From: Puia sp963703355
GTDB lineage: Bacteria; Bacteroidota; Bacteroidia; Chitinophagales; Chitinophagaceae
Assembly: GCA_963703355.1 (NCBI GenBank)
Contig: OY969813.1
Coordinates: 3,100,001-3,164,000, forward strand
Reading direction: 5' to 3'
Length of the DNA: 64,000 bases
Under the pieces are notes generated by a model. The model was not told the origin of the DNA, searched no databases, and saw only the letters and a program-made list of their open reading frames with translations. Of the stretch, positions 56,348-63,969 are shown piece after piece; within the stretch, counting starts at the first letter, position 1; each line of letters starts with the position of its first letter. A program made the position numbers and the translations under genes.

Positions 56348-57565
56348 TTACTCTCCCTTGAGATAACAAATATAGAATTTTTTAACGGCCGTTGACAGAC
56401 TTCGGTGGATCAGTGCATTGTCAACCTGGGAAATGTCTTTTACTGACCCGTCTTTAAATAAAATATTAATTTGTTCATCATAGGAGTTATAAGTCGTATT
56501 GGTATGCTCGCCTGTAAATACGAAATACCCTGCGTCTTCATGGCTGATATTTAATATCCGGGAGGCATCACGTAAATATTTTTCAACAATAGTCGTATCA
56601 AATGTCTCAGCCTGCAGCTTGGCCTTCAGCAGTCTTCGATTGATCAGCATGCTGCTAAGCCTTGATAAAACAGGATCGCTGTTTTTCATCCAGATCTTTA
56701 ATGCGCTGAGTATATCATTATCGTCTATCTGACTGAAAGCATCCAGCCATTCAGAGGGATGTTCCGCTTTGTAAGAAAGAAAATAGTCGAGTGATTCGGA
56801 TCCTGACAATAGTTTTTCTCCACCGCTTATTTTTTCTGTTGCGCGCTGAATTATTTTTACCAGCATACTTTCTGCACTCACTACCGTTTTATGCAGATAA
56901 ACCTGCCAGTACATAAGTCGTCGGGCAACCAGAAATTTTTCTATGGAATAAATGCCTTTCTCTTCTACCATCAGTTCACCGTCATGCACCGCAAGCATAT
57001 GAATAATTCTGTCGTAACCTATCACCCCCTCTGAAACACCCGTAAAAAAACTGTCACGGTTGAGATAATCCATACGATCAACATCCAGTTGTCCGGAGAC
57101 CATCTGATGAAGAAATTTTTTAGGATGCCGGTTCGTAAATATTTCAATGGCGACACTTAGTTTTCCACTCATCTTTTTGTTAAGCCGGTTCATAATCAAT
57201 AAAGAAACAGATTCATGACTGTGGTTTTTAACCAGCATATTCTCAAGTGCATGAGAAAAAGGACCGTGTCCGACATCGTGCAGCAGTATGGCCATTTTGG
57301 CGCCGAGTTCTTCTTCTTCTGTAATCTGAACAGCTTTGGCCTTTAATACCGCCAACGCTTTACACATGAGGTGATAGGCACCCAGGGAATGATGCAGGCG
57401 TGTGTGCACGGCGCCCGGATATACCAGATTGGCAAGGCCCATTTGCTGTATCCTTCTTAAACGCTGATAAAAAGGATCACGAATCACTTCCAGAATGATT
57501 GGATGATCGATGGTTATAAATCCATAAACCGGATCATTAATGATTTTCTGAGAAGCTGCACCCAT
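56348..57565 (-). CDS. HD-domain phosphohydrolase (dNTPase-like)
   Basis: 405 residues. The HD superfamily metal-binding residues are visible: the first His in HTRLHHSLGAYHLMCKAL near residue 55, the HD doublet in MAILLHDVGHGPFSHALEN near residue 95, and the late Asp in SGQLDVDRMDYLNRDSFF near 160. This is the YdhJ/dGTPase-like arrangement, with a long C-terminal helical region. The substrate is unproven; relatives hydrolyse dNTPs or other phosphoesters. It is the first gene of a minus-strand operon with lpxD, and divergent from porX with an 87-base gap. Confidence 0.88.
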   Translation of the reverse strand: MGAASQKIINDPVYGFITIDHPIILEVIRDPFYQRLRRIQQMGLANLVYPGAVHTRLHHSLGAYHLMCKALAVLKAKAVQITEEEELGAKMAILLHDVGHGPFSHALENMLVKNHSHESVSLLIMNRLNKKMSGKLSVAIEIFTNRHPKKFLHQMVSGQLDVDRMDYLNRDSFFTGVSEGVIGYDRIIHMLAVHDGELMVEEKGIYSIEKFLVARRLMYWQVYLHKTVVSAESMLVKIIQRATEKISGGEKLLSGSESLDYFLSYKAEHPSEWLDAFSQIDDNDILSALKIWMKNSDPVLSRLSSMLINRRLLKAKLQAETFDTTIVEKYLRDASRILNISHEDAGYFVFTGEHTNTTYNSYDEQINILFKDGSVKDISQVDNALIHRSLSTAVKKFYICYLKGE

Positions 57566-57622
57566 TTTGTTTTGTTAAAAGAATTCAATCCAGGATCCAA
57601 ATTTAGGAATGACTGACCGATA

Positions 57623-57641
57623 AACTATCTTTAGAAAACTG
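57623..57641 (+). promoter_or_regulatory. 19-base element upstream of porX, repeated exactly upstream of a small gene at 63.8 kb
   Basis: A 19-base block with a TATCTTTA core (near the -7 consensus TAnnTTTG) lies 11 bases before the porX ATG. The identical block is at 63776-63794. Promoter function is an inference. Confidence 0.4.
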
Positions 57642-57652
57642 AATTACTTATT

Positions 57653-59209
57653 ATGGCATTGGGAAAGATACTTTGGGTTGATGACGAAATTGACAGTTTG
57701 CATTCACATATTATTTTCCTGCAAAACAAGGGCTATGAAGTGAATGCAATGACCAATGGGCTGGATGCTATCGACTTTGTAAGGGAGAACCCCGTAGATG
57801 TTGTATTACTCGATGAATCAATGCCGGGAATCAGCGGTCTCGAAACCCTTGCAAAAATAAAAGAAGCCAATCAGCAGGTTCCGGTGGTGCTGATCACAAA
57901 GAATGAAACGGAAAATCTTATGGACGAGGCCATCGGACGTCAGATTACGGATTACCTTATAAAACCGGTGAATCCAAATCAGGTGCTCTTAAGCCTCAAA
58001 AAAATAATCGATAATAAAAGACTCGTTGGTGAAACGACCACTACGGCATATCAACAGCAATTCCGTGAACTGTTTACTGCGCTAAACAGCAATCCGGATT
58101 TTACAGAATGGATGGACCTTTATAAAAAACTTGTGTACTGGGAACTCGAAATGGAAAAAAGTAACAGTCCCGAAATGCAGGAAGTTTTTCAAACACAGAA
58201 ACAGGAAGCCAATACGGAGTTTTTTAAATTCATCTCAAAAAATTATTCCAAATGGGTTTCACCAAAAGCAACGGATGCGCCGGTTATGAGTCATACGCTG
58301 TTGAGAAATAAAGTATTTCCCAATCTGGAAAAAGGTACGCCGCTGTTTTTTGTATTGATAGATAATCTCCGCTTTGATCAATGGAAAGCCATACAACCTG
58401 TTTTTGCACAAAGCTTCAGGATACAGTCGGAAGAAACCTTTTATAGTATTCTGCCTACGGCAACACAATACTGCAGAAATGCCATTTTCGCGGGACTGAT
58501 GCCTGTTGATATTCAAATTCAGTTTCCAACACAATGGAAAAATGACGATGAGGACGGAGGAAAGAATCTTGCTGAAGAAGAATTTTTCAGGGCCCAGTTA
58601 AAAAGGCTTAAGATGGATCACTTAAAAACTTCTTATACCAAAGTGCTGAATCATCAGGCGGGTCAGGATCTTGTAAACAATATCCTGAATCTTATGAATA
58701 ACGATTTGAATGTAATCGTTTATAATTTTGTTGACATGCTCAGTCATGCCAGAACAGAAATGGAAGTGCTGAAAGAATTGGCCAGCGACGAAGCGAGTTA
58801 CCGAAGTATTACAGCCAGCTGGTTCGAACATTCTCCTTTGCATCAGGCGTTGAAAAAAATATCCGATAAAAAAATAACCGTAGTTCTTGCTACTGACCAT
58901 GGCAGCGTCAGGGTGAAGTCGCCCTACAAAGTGATTGGCGATAAGCAGACCACCACGAATCTGCGTTATAAGCATGGCCGCAACTTGAATTATGAACCCA
59001 AAGAAGTACTTGCTTTTCGTGATCCCAAGGAAGCCGGACTTCCCGTCCCGACCATTAATTCTTCCTTTATTTTCGCGAGAGGTGATGGCTTTCTCTGTTA
59101 CCCTAATAACTATAATTATTTCGCCAACTATTATCGCAACAGTTTTCAGCACGGCGGGGTTAGTATGGAAGAAATGATCATACCGGTTATCAAGATGACA
59201 GGGAAATAG
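57653..59209 (+). CDS. porX: PorX: T9SS response regulator with PglZ effector domain
   Basis: 518 residues. The N-terminal receiver has the acidic pair in ILWVDDEID, the phospho-acceptor Asp54 in VVLLDESMPGISG, and the Lys in DYLIKPVNPNQVLL. A helical linker (residues ~130-210) joins a C-terminal PglZ domain of the alkaline phosphatase superfamily, with metal-site motifs DNLRFDQWK near 240, NFVDMLSHART near 360 and VLATDHGSVRVKSP near 415. PorX with the kinase PorY controls T9SS genes in Bacteroidota. No porY is in the window. Motifs and length are intact. The gene is followed directly by an octad repeat array. Confidence 0.95.
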   Translation: MALGKILWVDDEIDSLHSHIIFLQNKGYEVNAMTNGLDAIDFVRENPVDVVLLDESMPGISGLETLAKIKEANQQVPVVLITKNETENLMDEAIGRQITDYLIKPVNPNQVLLSLKKIIDNKRLVGETTTTAYQQQFRELFTALNSNPDFTEWMDLYKKLVYWELEMEKSNSPEMQEVFQTQKQEANTEFFKFISKNYSKWVSPKATDAPVMSHTLLRNKVFPNLEKGTPLFFVLIDNLRFDQWKAIQPVFAQSFRIQSEETFYSILPTATQYCRNAIFAGLMPVDIQIQFPTQWKNDDEDGGKNLAEEEFFRAQLKRLKMDHLKTSYTKVLNHQAGQDLVNNILNLMNNDLNVIVYNFVDMLSHARTEMEVLKELASDEASYRSITASWFEHSPLHQALKKISDKKITVVLATDHGSVRVKSPYKVIGDKQTTTNLRYKHGRNLNYEPKEVLAFRDPKEAGLPVPTINSSFIFARGDGFLCYPNNYNYFANYYRNSFQHGGVSMEEMIIPVIKMTGK

Positions 59210-59214
59210 AAGAA

Positions 59215-59251
59215 AGTATGGGAGTATGGGAGTATGGGAGTATGGGAGTGT
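59215..59251. repeat. Octad array (GGGAGTAT) after porX
   Basis: Four units of GTATGGGA-type begin 6 bases after the porX stop codon. It is the same unit as the array before mfd. No inverted partner is visible in the 48 bases before the next gene. Confidence 0.65.
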
Positions 59252-59298
59252 GGATAAAGTTTTGGTAGCTATTAGTGGTATTTTGTCAACTTTGAAAT

Positions 59299-59562
59299 AT
59301 GAAGTATACAGTAACTACCCTGGAGAAAATTGAAAAGCTTTTGCACGAGACCGGTTATGTTATACGGTATGAACGGGGTAATTTCCAAAGTGGATATTGT
59401 ATCCTCGAAGAAAAAAAAGTGCTTGTGCTGAACAAATTTCTTCCGCTGGATGGAAGAATCAATACGCTGATTGATATTATTCCCCAACTCAGTTTTAATC
59501 CGGATTTACTCCCGCCGGAAAGCAGGAAGGTTCTCGAGAATCTGCTTAAACCTCAGAGCTAA
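59299..59562 (+). CDS. Small protein of unknown function between porX and MBL hydrolase
   Basis: 87 residues: an N-terminal helix (TTLEKIEKLLHETGYVIRYE), two or three strands (GYCILEEKKVLVLNKFLPLD), then helices (RINTLIDIIPQL) ending in PPESRKVLENLLKP. No signal peptide, membrane segment or Cys motif suggests a defined catalytic role. The codon pattern and compact fold look real. It lies between porX and an MBL-fold hydrolase, with only 26 bases to the hydrolase start. Confidence 0.65.
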   Translation: MKYTVTTLEKIEKLLHETGYVIRYERGNFQSGYCILEEKKVLVLNKFLPLDGRINTLIDIIPQLSFNPDLLPPESRKVLENLLKPQS

Positions 59563-59577
59563 TACCCGGGTTTCATT

Positions 59578-59585
59578 TATTTTTG
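59578..59585 (+). promoter_or_regulatory. Promoter -7 element (TATTTTTG) for the MBL hydrolase
   Basis: TATTTTTG overlaps a TTG codon at 59583, so translation more likely begins at the GTG at 59589. Confidence 0.45.
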
Positions 59586-59588
59586 ACT

Positions 59589-60386
59589 GTGCAATTTCCT
59601 TCGATCAAAATAACTTTCCTTGGCTCGGGCACAAGCAGCGGTGTGCCTATGATCGCGTGCCCCTGTCCGGTTTGCCATTCTACAGATAAAAAAGACAAAC
59701 GCTTACGTTCAAGTATTCTCATTGAATCCGCTACAACGCGCATTGTAGTAGACACCACACCCGATTTTCGGTATCAGATGTTGAGAGCAAATGTCACCAG
59801 ACTGGATGCAGTACTTTTTACACACCCTCATAAGGATCACATCGCGGGATTAGATGATATACGGGCATTCAATTATTTTTCAGGCAGGCCAATGCCCGTA
59901 TTTGCAAATGAAATGACTCAGGAAGTGATTATCCGGGAATTCCCCTATGCATTTACTGACTTTCGTTATCCGGGAGTTCCTGAAATTCAATTAAACACCA
60001 TCGCCACCGATCCGTTTATGATCGGAGATATCCGAGTTGAACCCATTCAGGTTTGGCATTTGAAAATGCCCGTGCTGGGATTTCGCTTCGGCCATTTTAC
60101 TTACATAACAGATGCGAACCGGATCGATGAACCAGAAAAACAAAAGATTAAGGGATCGGGCATCATTGTGCTGAATGCGCTTCGCAAAGAAAAACATGTG
60201 TCCCATTTTAACCTCGAAGAAGCCATCAATATGACCCGTGAATTAGGCGTTCCTGAAGCCTGGTTTACGCATATCAGCCACCAACTGGGCAAACACGCAG
60301 ATGTGGATCCTGATCTTCCTGAGGGCATACATCTTGCATATGATGGATTGTCACTGACTGTTGACCCTTCTGTTAGCGAGATGTAA
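59589..60386 (+). CDS. MBL-fold metallohydrolase (PhnP-like)
   Basis: About 265 residues. Seen: IKITFLGSGTSSGVPMI at the start, a Cys cluster ACPCPVCHS (a possible extra metal site as in PhnP), the zinc motif FTHPHKDHIAGLDDIRAFN near residue 77 (HxHxDH), and the C-terminal WFTHISHQLGKH. PhnP is a cyclic phosphodiesterase, but family members act on varied phosphoesters, so the substrate is open. The GTG at 59589 is preferred because a -7 promoter element covers the TTG at 59583. Confidence 0.85.
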   Translation: MQFPSIKITFLGSGTSSGVPMIACPCPVCHSTDKKDKRLRSSILIESATTRIVVDTTPDFRYQMLRANVTRLDAVLFTHPHKDHIAGLDDIRAFNYFSGRPMPVFANEMTQEVIIREFPYAFTDFRYPGVPEIQLNTIATDPFMIGDIRVEPIQVWHLKMPVLGFRFGHFTYITDANRIDEPEKQKIKGSGIIVLNALRKEKHVSHFNLEEAINMTRELGVPEAWFTHISHQLGKHADVDPDLPEGIHLAYDGLSLTVDPSVSEM

Positions 60387-60403
60387 AAAAGAGTCTCTTT
60401 TTT
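60385..60403. terminator. Palindromic A/T terminator-like element after the MBL gene
   Basis: AAAAAAGAG-T-CTCTTTTTT begins at the stop codon. A stem of 7-8 bp with a T-run could act as a terminator in both directions. Confidence 0.45.
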
Positions 60404-60420
60404 GGATTCAAATAATATGT

Positions 60421-60460
60421 AAAAGCGTTCAGCGTTAAGCCTTGAGCTTTCAACCATAGG
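60421..60460. repeat. Heptad array (GCGTTAA/GCTTTCA type)
   Basis: AAGCGTTCAGCGTTAAGCCTTGAGCTTTCAACC: degenerate 7-bp units related to the array after lspA, read in the opposite sense. No inverted partner was found nearby. Confidence 0.55.
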
Positions 60461-60554
60461 CCTTTATTAGCAAGTATTTAACAACCAGCTTCGAATGATG
60501 GTTAAACCTATTTTAAAAAATTACGTCTATTAACAAATAGTAAAACTATACTGT

Positions 60555-61259
60555 ATGAAAAAACTGTTCGTTTTATTTGGATTAATGTGTGGTATGATTG
60601 GCGCTGGGTATGCACAATCTACCATTGAATTCATTCCTCAGGGAGGATATACATTTGCGGACAGGCTGAATTTCAACAGCACGTTCGGACGCATCGACGC
60701 GGGTTTCAACTACGGTGGTTCTTTTCAATTTAATTTCAGCAGGCATTTTGGATTTGAGCTGATGTACAATCGTATGCAGGTTCCGGCAAAATTGTATAAT
60801 TACGGAGCCCTGCCCAGCGACCCTCCCATTTATCAGACCAGTGCAGGTATTAATTATATTATGGCGGGACCTGTTTCTACTTTTCCACTTCCGGGTTCTC
60901 CCGTCTCTTTGTTTTTTGGCGCCGATCTTGGTGCAGCCATTTTTACTCCGTCCCCTAACAGTTTTTCAAGTAATGCAGCTTTTGCCTACGGTGTTCAATT
61001 CGGTACGAACATTTATGTAGACCCAAGAGTTGGAATTCGCCTCAGCGCACGTTTGCTGGGCACAGCTCCCACCAGTTCAGGATATTATTTTGGAGGATGG
61101 GGTGATCCCAGCGGCTATTATTATTCCGATCCGGGAATTGTTCAGTTCGGATTCAATGTAGGGATCATCATCGGTTTAGGCAAACCGTTACCCGAATATC
61201 AAAAACCACAAAGACATTACAGAACTCCACCTCCTCCACGTAGATATTATTACTATTAA
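60555..61259 (+). CDS. Outer-membrane beta-barrel protein
   Basis: 234 residues with a signal peptide (LFVLFGLMCGMIGAGYAQ). The mature part has alternating strands and aromatic residues typical of an eight-strand porin-like or OmpW-like barrel: GGSFQFNFSRHFGFELMYN, GPVSTFPLPGSPVSLFFGAD, AYGVQFGTNIYVD, FGFNVGIIIGLG. The last ~25 residues are Pro/Tyr-rich (TPPPPRRYYYY) and lie outside the barrel pattern. No plug domain is present. Function is unknown. It follows a terminator and a repeat and stands alone. Confidence 0.75.
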   Translation: MKKLFVLFGLMCGMIGAGYAQSTIEFIPQGGYTFADRLNFNSTFGRIDAGFNYGGSFQFNFSRHFGFELMYNRMQVPAKLYNYGALPSDPPIYQTSAGINYIMAGPVSTFPLPGSPVSLFFGADLGAAIFTPSPNSFSSNAAFAYGVQFGTNIYVDPRVGIRLSARLLGTAPTSSGYYFGGWGDPSGYYYSDPGIVQFGFNVGIIIGLGKPLPEYQKPQRHYRTPPPPRRYYYY

Positions 61260-61358
61260 AAAGTATTAAGGTTTTTGGACGGTAATGTGATAGCAGGTTT
61301 TCTACTTTAAGGGTATATTTTTCACCTTTTCCGGGTTATATATTTATCAGAAAGAGGT

Positions 61359-62345
61359 ATGTGGGAAATGATCCGAGGGTATTTGACCTTTACCAGAAAA
61401 GAACGCATAGGCGTTCTTTTTCTGCTTATAGTCATTGTGGTTTTATTTGTGCTTCCATTGCTCTTCCGGCCAGCAATTGGCAAACCAGATGCAGCTACGA
61501 CAGAAAAAATGAAGAAAGCCATTCAGCATTTCGAAGCAGTCGAAAATGATTCCTTCGGTAATGCAGATAGAGATAACCGTTATGCCGGTGCTGGAAATAG
61601 GCAGTTGTTTTTCTTTGATCCGAATAACCTGACTGCTGAAGACTGGAAAAAACTGGGACTGTCAGATCATTTGATCCACACCATTTTAAATTATCAGGAT
61701 AAGGGTGGTCGTTTCAGACGGCGCGAAGATCTTAAGAAATTATACGGCCTCCACGAAACGGATTACCAACGACTGTTTCCCTATATACGGATTCCTGAAC
61801 AGCAGCAACGATTCGAAAGGTTTTCTATAAAATCTGCAAAACGCTCTTATGACTTTCCAGTAAAATCGAGGATTGATTCCTTTGCAGGATTTCGCCGTAT
61901 GAATTTAATGTATCCGGTGAAAAAATTCTCCGTGACGGATATCAACGTCGCAGACTCCTCGAGATGGGCGCAGTTACCGGGCATCGGTGAAAAGCTCGCA
62001 TCCAGGATCGTTCACTTCCGCGAGAAACTCGGCGGTTTCTACAATATTGAACAGGTAGGCGAAACATTCGGACTACCTGATTCGACGTTTCAAAAAATAA
62101 GACCTTATCTGGTATTAGGTGCCGTTAATCTGACCCACGTTAATTTAAATACTGCCAGCAAAGAAACACTTCAGGCGCACCCATATATCCGTTGGCAGAT
62201 AGCAAATGGAATTATAGCATATCGGCTGCAGCATGGAGGCTTTCATACTGTCGATGAGCTAATGCAACTGGCACAGGTTGACTCGGCCAAATTTGAAAGA
62301 CTAAAACCTTATCTGGAAGTCGGCGCAGATCAGGATCGGCAGTGA
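61359..62345 (+). CDS. Membrane-anchored helix-hairpin-helix (ComEA-like) protein
   Basis: 328 residues. A hydrophobic N-terminal segment (IGVLFLLIVIVVLFVLPLLF) anchors it. Several HhH-type repeats follow: FFDPNNLTAEDWKKLGLSDH, FRRREDLKKLYGLHETDYQR, VADSSRWAQLPGIGEKLASR with IVHFREKLGGFYNIEQVGE, and VNLNTASKETLQAHPYIRW with IIAYRLQHGGFHTVDEL. ComEA-type proteins bind incoming DNA in competence, but related HhH proteins have other roles. DNA binding at the membrane is a fair inference; competence is not shown. It is transcribed alone. Confidence 0.82.
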   Translation: MWEMIRGYLTFTRKERIGVLFLLIVIVVLFVLPLLFRPAIGKPDAATTEKMKKAIQHFEAVENDSFGNADRDNRYAGAGNRQLFFFDPNNLTAEDWKKLGLSDHLIHTILNYQDKGGRFRRREDLKKLYGLHETDYQRLFPYIRIPEQQQRFERFSIKSAKRSYDFPVKSRIDSFAGFRRMNLMYPVKKFSVTDINVADSSRWAQLPGIGEKLASRIVHFREKLGGFYNIEQVGETFGLPDSTFQKIRPYLVLGAVNLTHVNLNTASKETLQAHPYIRWQIANGIIAYRLQHGGFHTVDELMQLAQVDSAKFERLKPYLEVGADQDRQ

Positions 62346-62495
62346 ATATATTTCGGATCCGTACACACGGGAATGGATTAATTGAATCATATCTTATTTT
62401 AATTTAATAAAGGGCTGCAAAAAAATGGGAGCACCATAAAGGTTTGAAAACAGTAAATTTGTTTCAAACAACATTGTCCATTAAATAAAAAAATA

Positions 62496-62711
62496 GTGGA
62501 AGTATCCGAACAAATTATTGTGGCCATTAAAAGCTCCGCCGGATTTCTATATTCAGAAGAAGGTCATACGATCACTATTGAGGGACTCGATGAAATGTTG
62601 CCCGAAGTATCCAGGCACCTGATTGTAAGTGCTCTTGTGGAAATGGAAGACGTTCGCGTTATCGATTCTTCTACAGGGGATGTATTTTTTCCATCCCGAT
62701 ATTTCAAATAA
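62496..62711 (+). CDS. Small protein of unknown function
   Basis: 71 residues from a GTG at 62496. It is compact and mixed helix/strand: ISYAIKSS-like start (EVSEQIIVAIKSSAGFLYSE), then ITIEGLDEMLPEVSRHL, VSALVEMEDVRVIDSS and GDVFFPSRYF. There is no signal peptide or membrane helix. No family is recognised. The even codon use and lack of a better frame support it. Confidence 0.5.
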   Translation: MEVSEQIIVAIKSSAGFLYSEEGHTITIEGLDEMLPEVSRHLIVSALVEMEDVRVIDSSTGDVFFPSRYFK

Positions 62712-62751
62712 GACCATTACCCTAATCACAACCATCATCCAATTACGCTGA

Positions 62752-63174
62752 ATGAGGAAAAATGCAGTTCTTGCCTTGTTACTTCTTGCTGGTTTTTATT
62801 CCTATGGCCAACGCCTTCAATATAACGATTTGACTGGGTCCGTTTACGAATTTAAAGATTCATCAAAATCCCACCCCACCATTCGCCTGGCATTTAAAGA
62901 TAGTCTCCAAGGCTCCATATCGGTAAATGGTCAGATCCTCGATCTCAATTATTCCTTAGATTCCATGGGAGATGCTACTTTATTAATAGCTACGAGTATT
63001 TATGATAAAAACGGATCGAACAAATTATACCTTCTTCTGAAAAAGTCGGGATCATCTGATTTGAAACTGCAGGGATTTGGTACGGTTAAACCAACAAAGT
63101 GGGACGACCTGGAAACCGTTAATAACACCATTTTATTAACTATGATAAAGGGGACGGTTTCGCCACCAAAATGA
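62752..63174 (+). CDS. Small secreted protein of unknown function
   Basis: 140 residues with a signal peptide (AVLALLLLAGFYSYGQ). The mature part is beta-rich (LTGSVYEFKDSSKSHPTIRL, GSISVNGQILDLNYSLDS, LYLLLKKSGSSDLKLQGFG). No domain is recognised. It lies 40 bases after a small unknown gene on the same strand and could be its operon partner. Confidence 0.6.
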   Translation: MRKNAVLALLLLAGFYSYGQRLQYNDLTGSVYEFKDSSKSHPTIRLAFKDSLQGSISVNGQILDLNYSLDSMGDATLLIATSIYDKNGSNKLYLLLKKSGSSDLKLQGFGTVKPTKWDDLETVNNTILLTMIKGTVSPPK

Positions 63175-63298
63175 AAGTAAAGATATTTTAGTACTACCGG
63201 CTATTCCATAATTTCCAGAGAAAGAAAAGAAAGCTTCAAACAGGAAATGGTTTGTTTCAACTAATATTTTGTAACTTAATTATTCAAAATAATATGCG

Positions 63299-63685
63299 AT
63301 GGGCTTTAAATTTTCTCATCAGATGAAGGAAATTATTTCGTTTAGCCGTGATGAGGCGGAACGGCTTGGAAATGATTATATCGGTACAGAGCACTTATTG
63401 CTTGGATTACTCCGGGACGGCGACAATACGGCAATGCGTATTTTGAAAAGCTTCAAAGTGGACATAGTGGAAATGCAAAAGGAAATTGAAACAGCCGTTA
63501 AATCAGATAAGAGCCATCATAACGCTATGCCGTTAAATGTTAGTGCTGAGCAAACAATACATGGTGCGGTGGCGGAAGCAAGAACATTAAAGAGTAAAAA
63601 AGTTGAACCAGAACATTTAATATTATCAATTCTCAATAATTCCGCAACTGCACCAACAATTTTAGACCACGTACGTCATAATTAA
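63299..63685 (+). CDS. Stand-alone Clp N-terminal domain protein (ClpC-N-like)
   Basis: 128 residues with both halves of the Clp N-terminal double repeat: EIISFSRDEAERLGNDYIGTE with HLLLGLLRDGDNTAMRIL, and VSAEQTIHGAVAEARTLKSK with VEPEHLILSILNN. The frame ends right after the domain, at LDHVRHN. There is no Walker A, AAA+ module or ClpP loop. The reading frame is not broken by a frameshift: downstream sequence has no ClpC core. A single-domain adaptor or competitor for ClpC substrates is possible but is inference. The ATG at 63299 gives the family N-terminus; an ATG at 63294 is out of frame. Confidence 0.8.
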   Translation: MGFKFSHQMKEIISFSRDEAERLGNDYIGTEHLLLGLLRDGDNTAMRILKSFKVDIVEMQKEIETAVKSDKSHHNAMPLNVSAEQTIHGAVAEARTLKSKKVEPEHLILSILNNSATAPTILDHVRHN

Positions 63686-63775
63686 TTTTCTTCCCAATAG
63701 TCCCGACTCAGATAGAGTCGCTTTTGGCAAGCAGCGATATACTATCAGACCCTTTTTGAAAATGAAAAACCACTC

Positions 63776-63794
63776 AACTATCTTTAGAAAACTG
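63776..63794 (+). promoter_or_regulatory. 19-base element identical to the one upstream of porX
   Basis: This copy lies 34 bases before a small ORF at 63829. It contains the TATCTTTA core. See the companion site at 57623-57641. Confidence 0.4.
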
Positions 63795-63828
63795 GCCAGT
63801 TTATAAGGGGTCGGGAGGCTTTATATAT

Positions 63829-63969
63829 ATGGCAAAAAAGAAGAAAAAAAGAGCAACCAAGTACAATGAAAAGCTTGCTATTAACGACAGTTTTGAAGAC
63901 GTTATTAAAGTAATGGTTACGCCAACTAAGCAGGAGCCAAAGAAGGTAAATAAGCCTAAGAAGAAATGA
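63829..63969 (+). CDS. Very small basic protein, 46 residues
   Basis: ATG at 63829, TGA at 63967-63969. The sequence begins MAKKKKKRATKYNEKLAIND, continues SFEDVIKVMVTPTKQE, and ends in PKKVNKPKKK. Lys-rich ends flank a short SFEDVIKVMV core. Similar tiny Lys-rich proteins with an F-x-D-hydrophobic core are common in this phylum, as far as I can recall, with no assigned function. It is preceded by the 19-base block shared with porX. Confidence 0.6.
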   Translation: MAKKKKKRATKYNEKLAINDSFEDVIKVMVTPTKQEPKKVNKPKKK

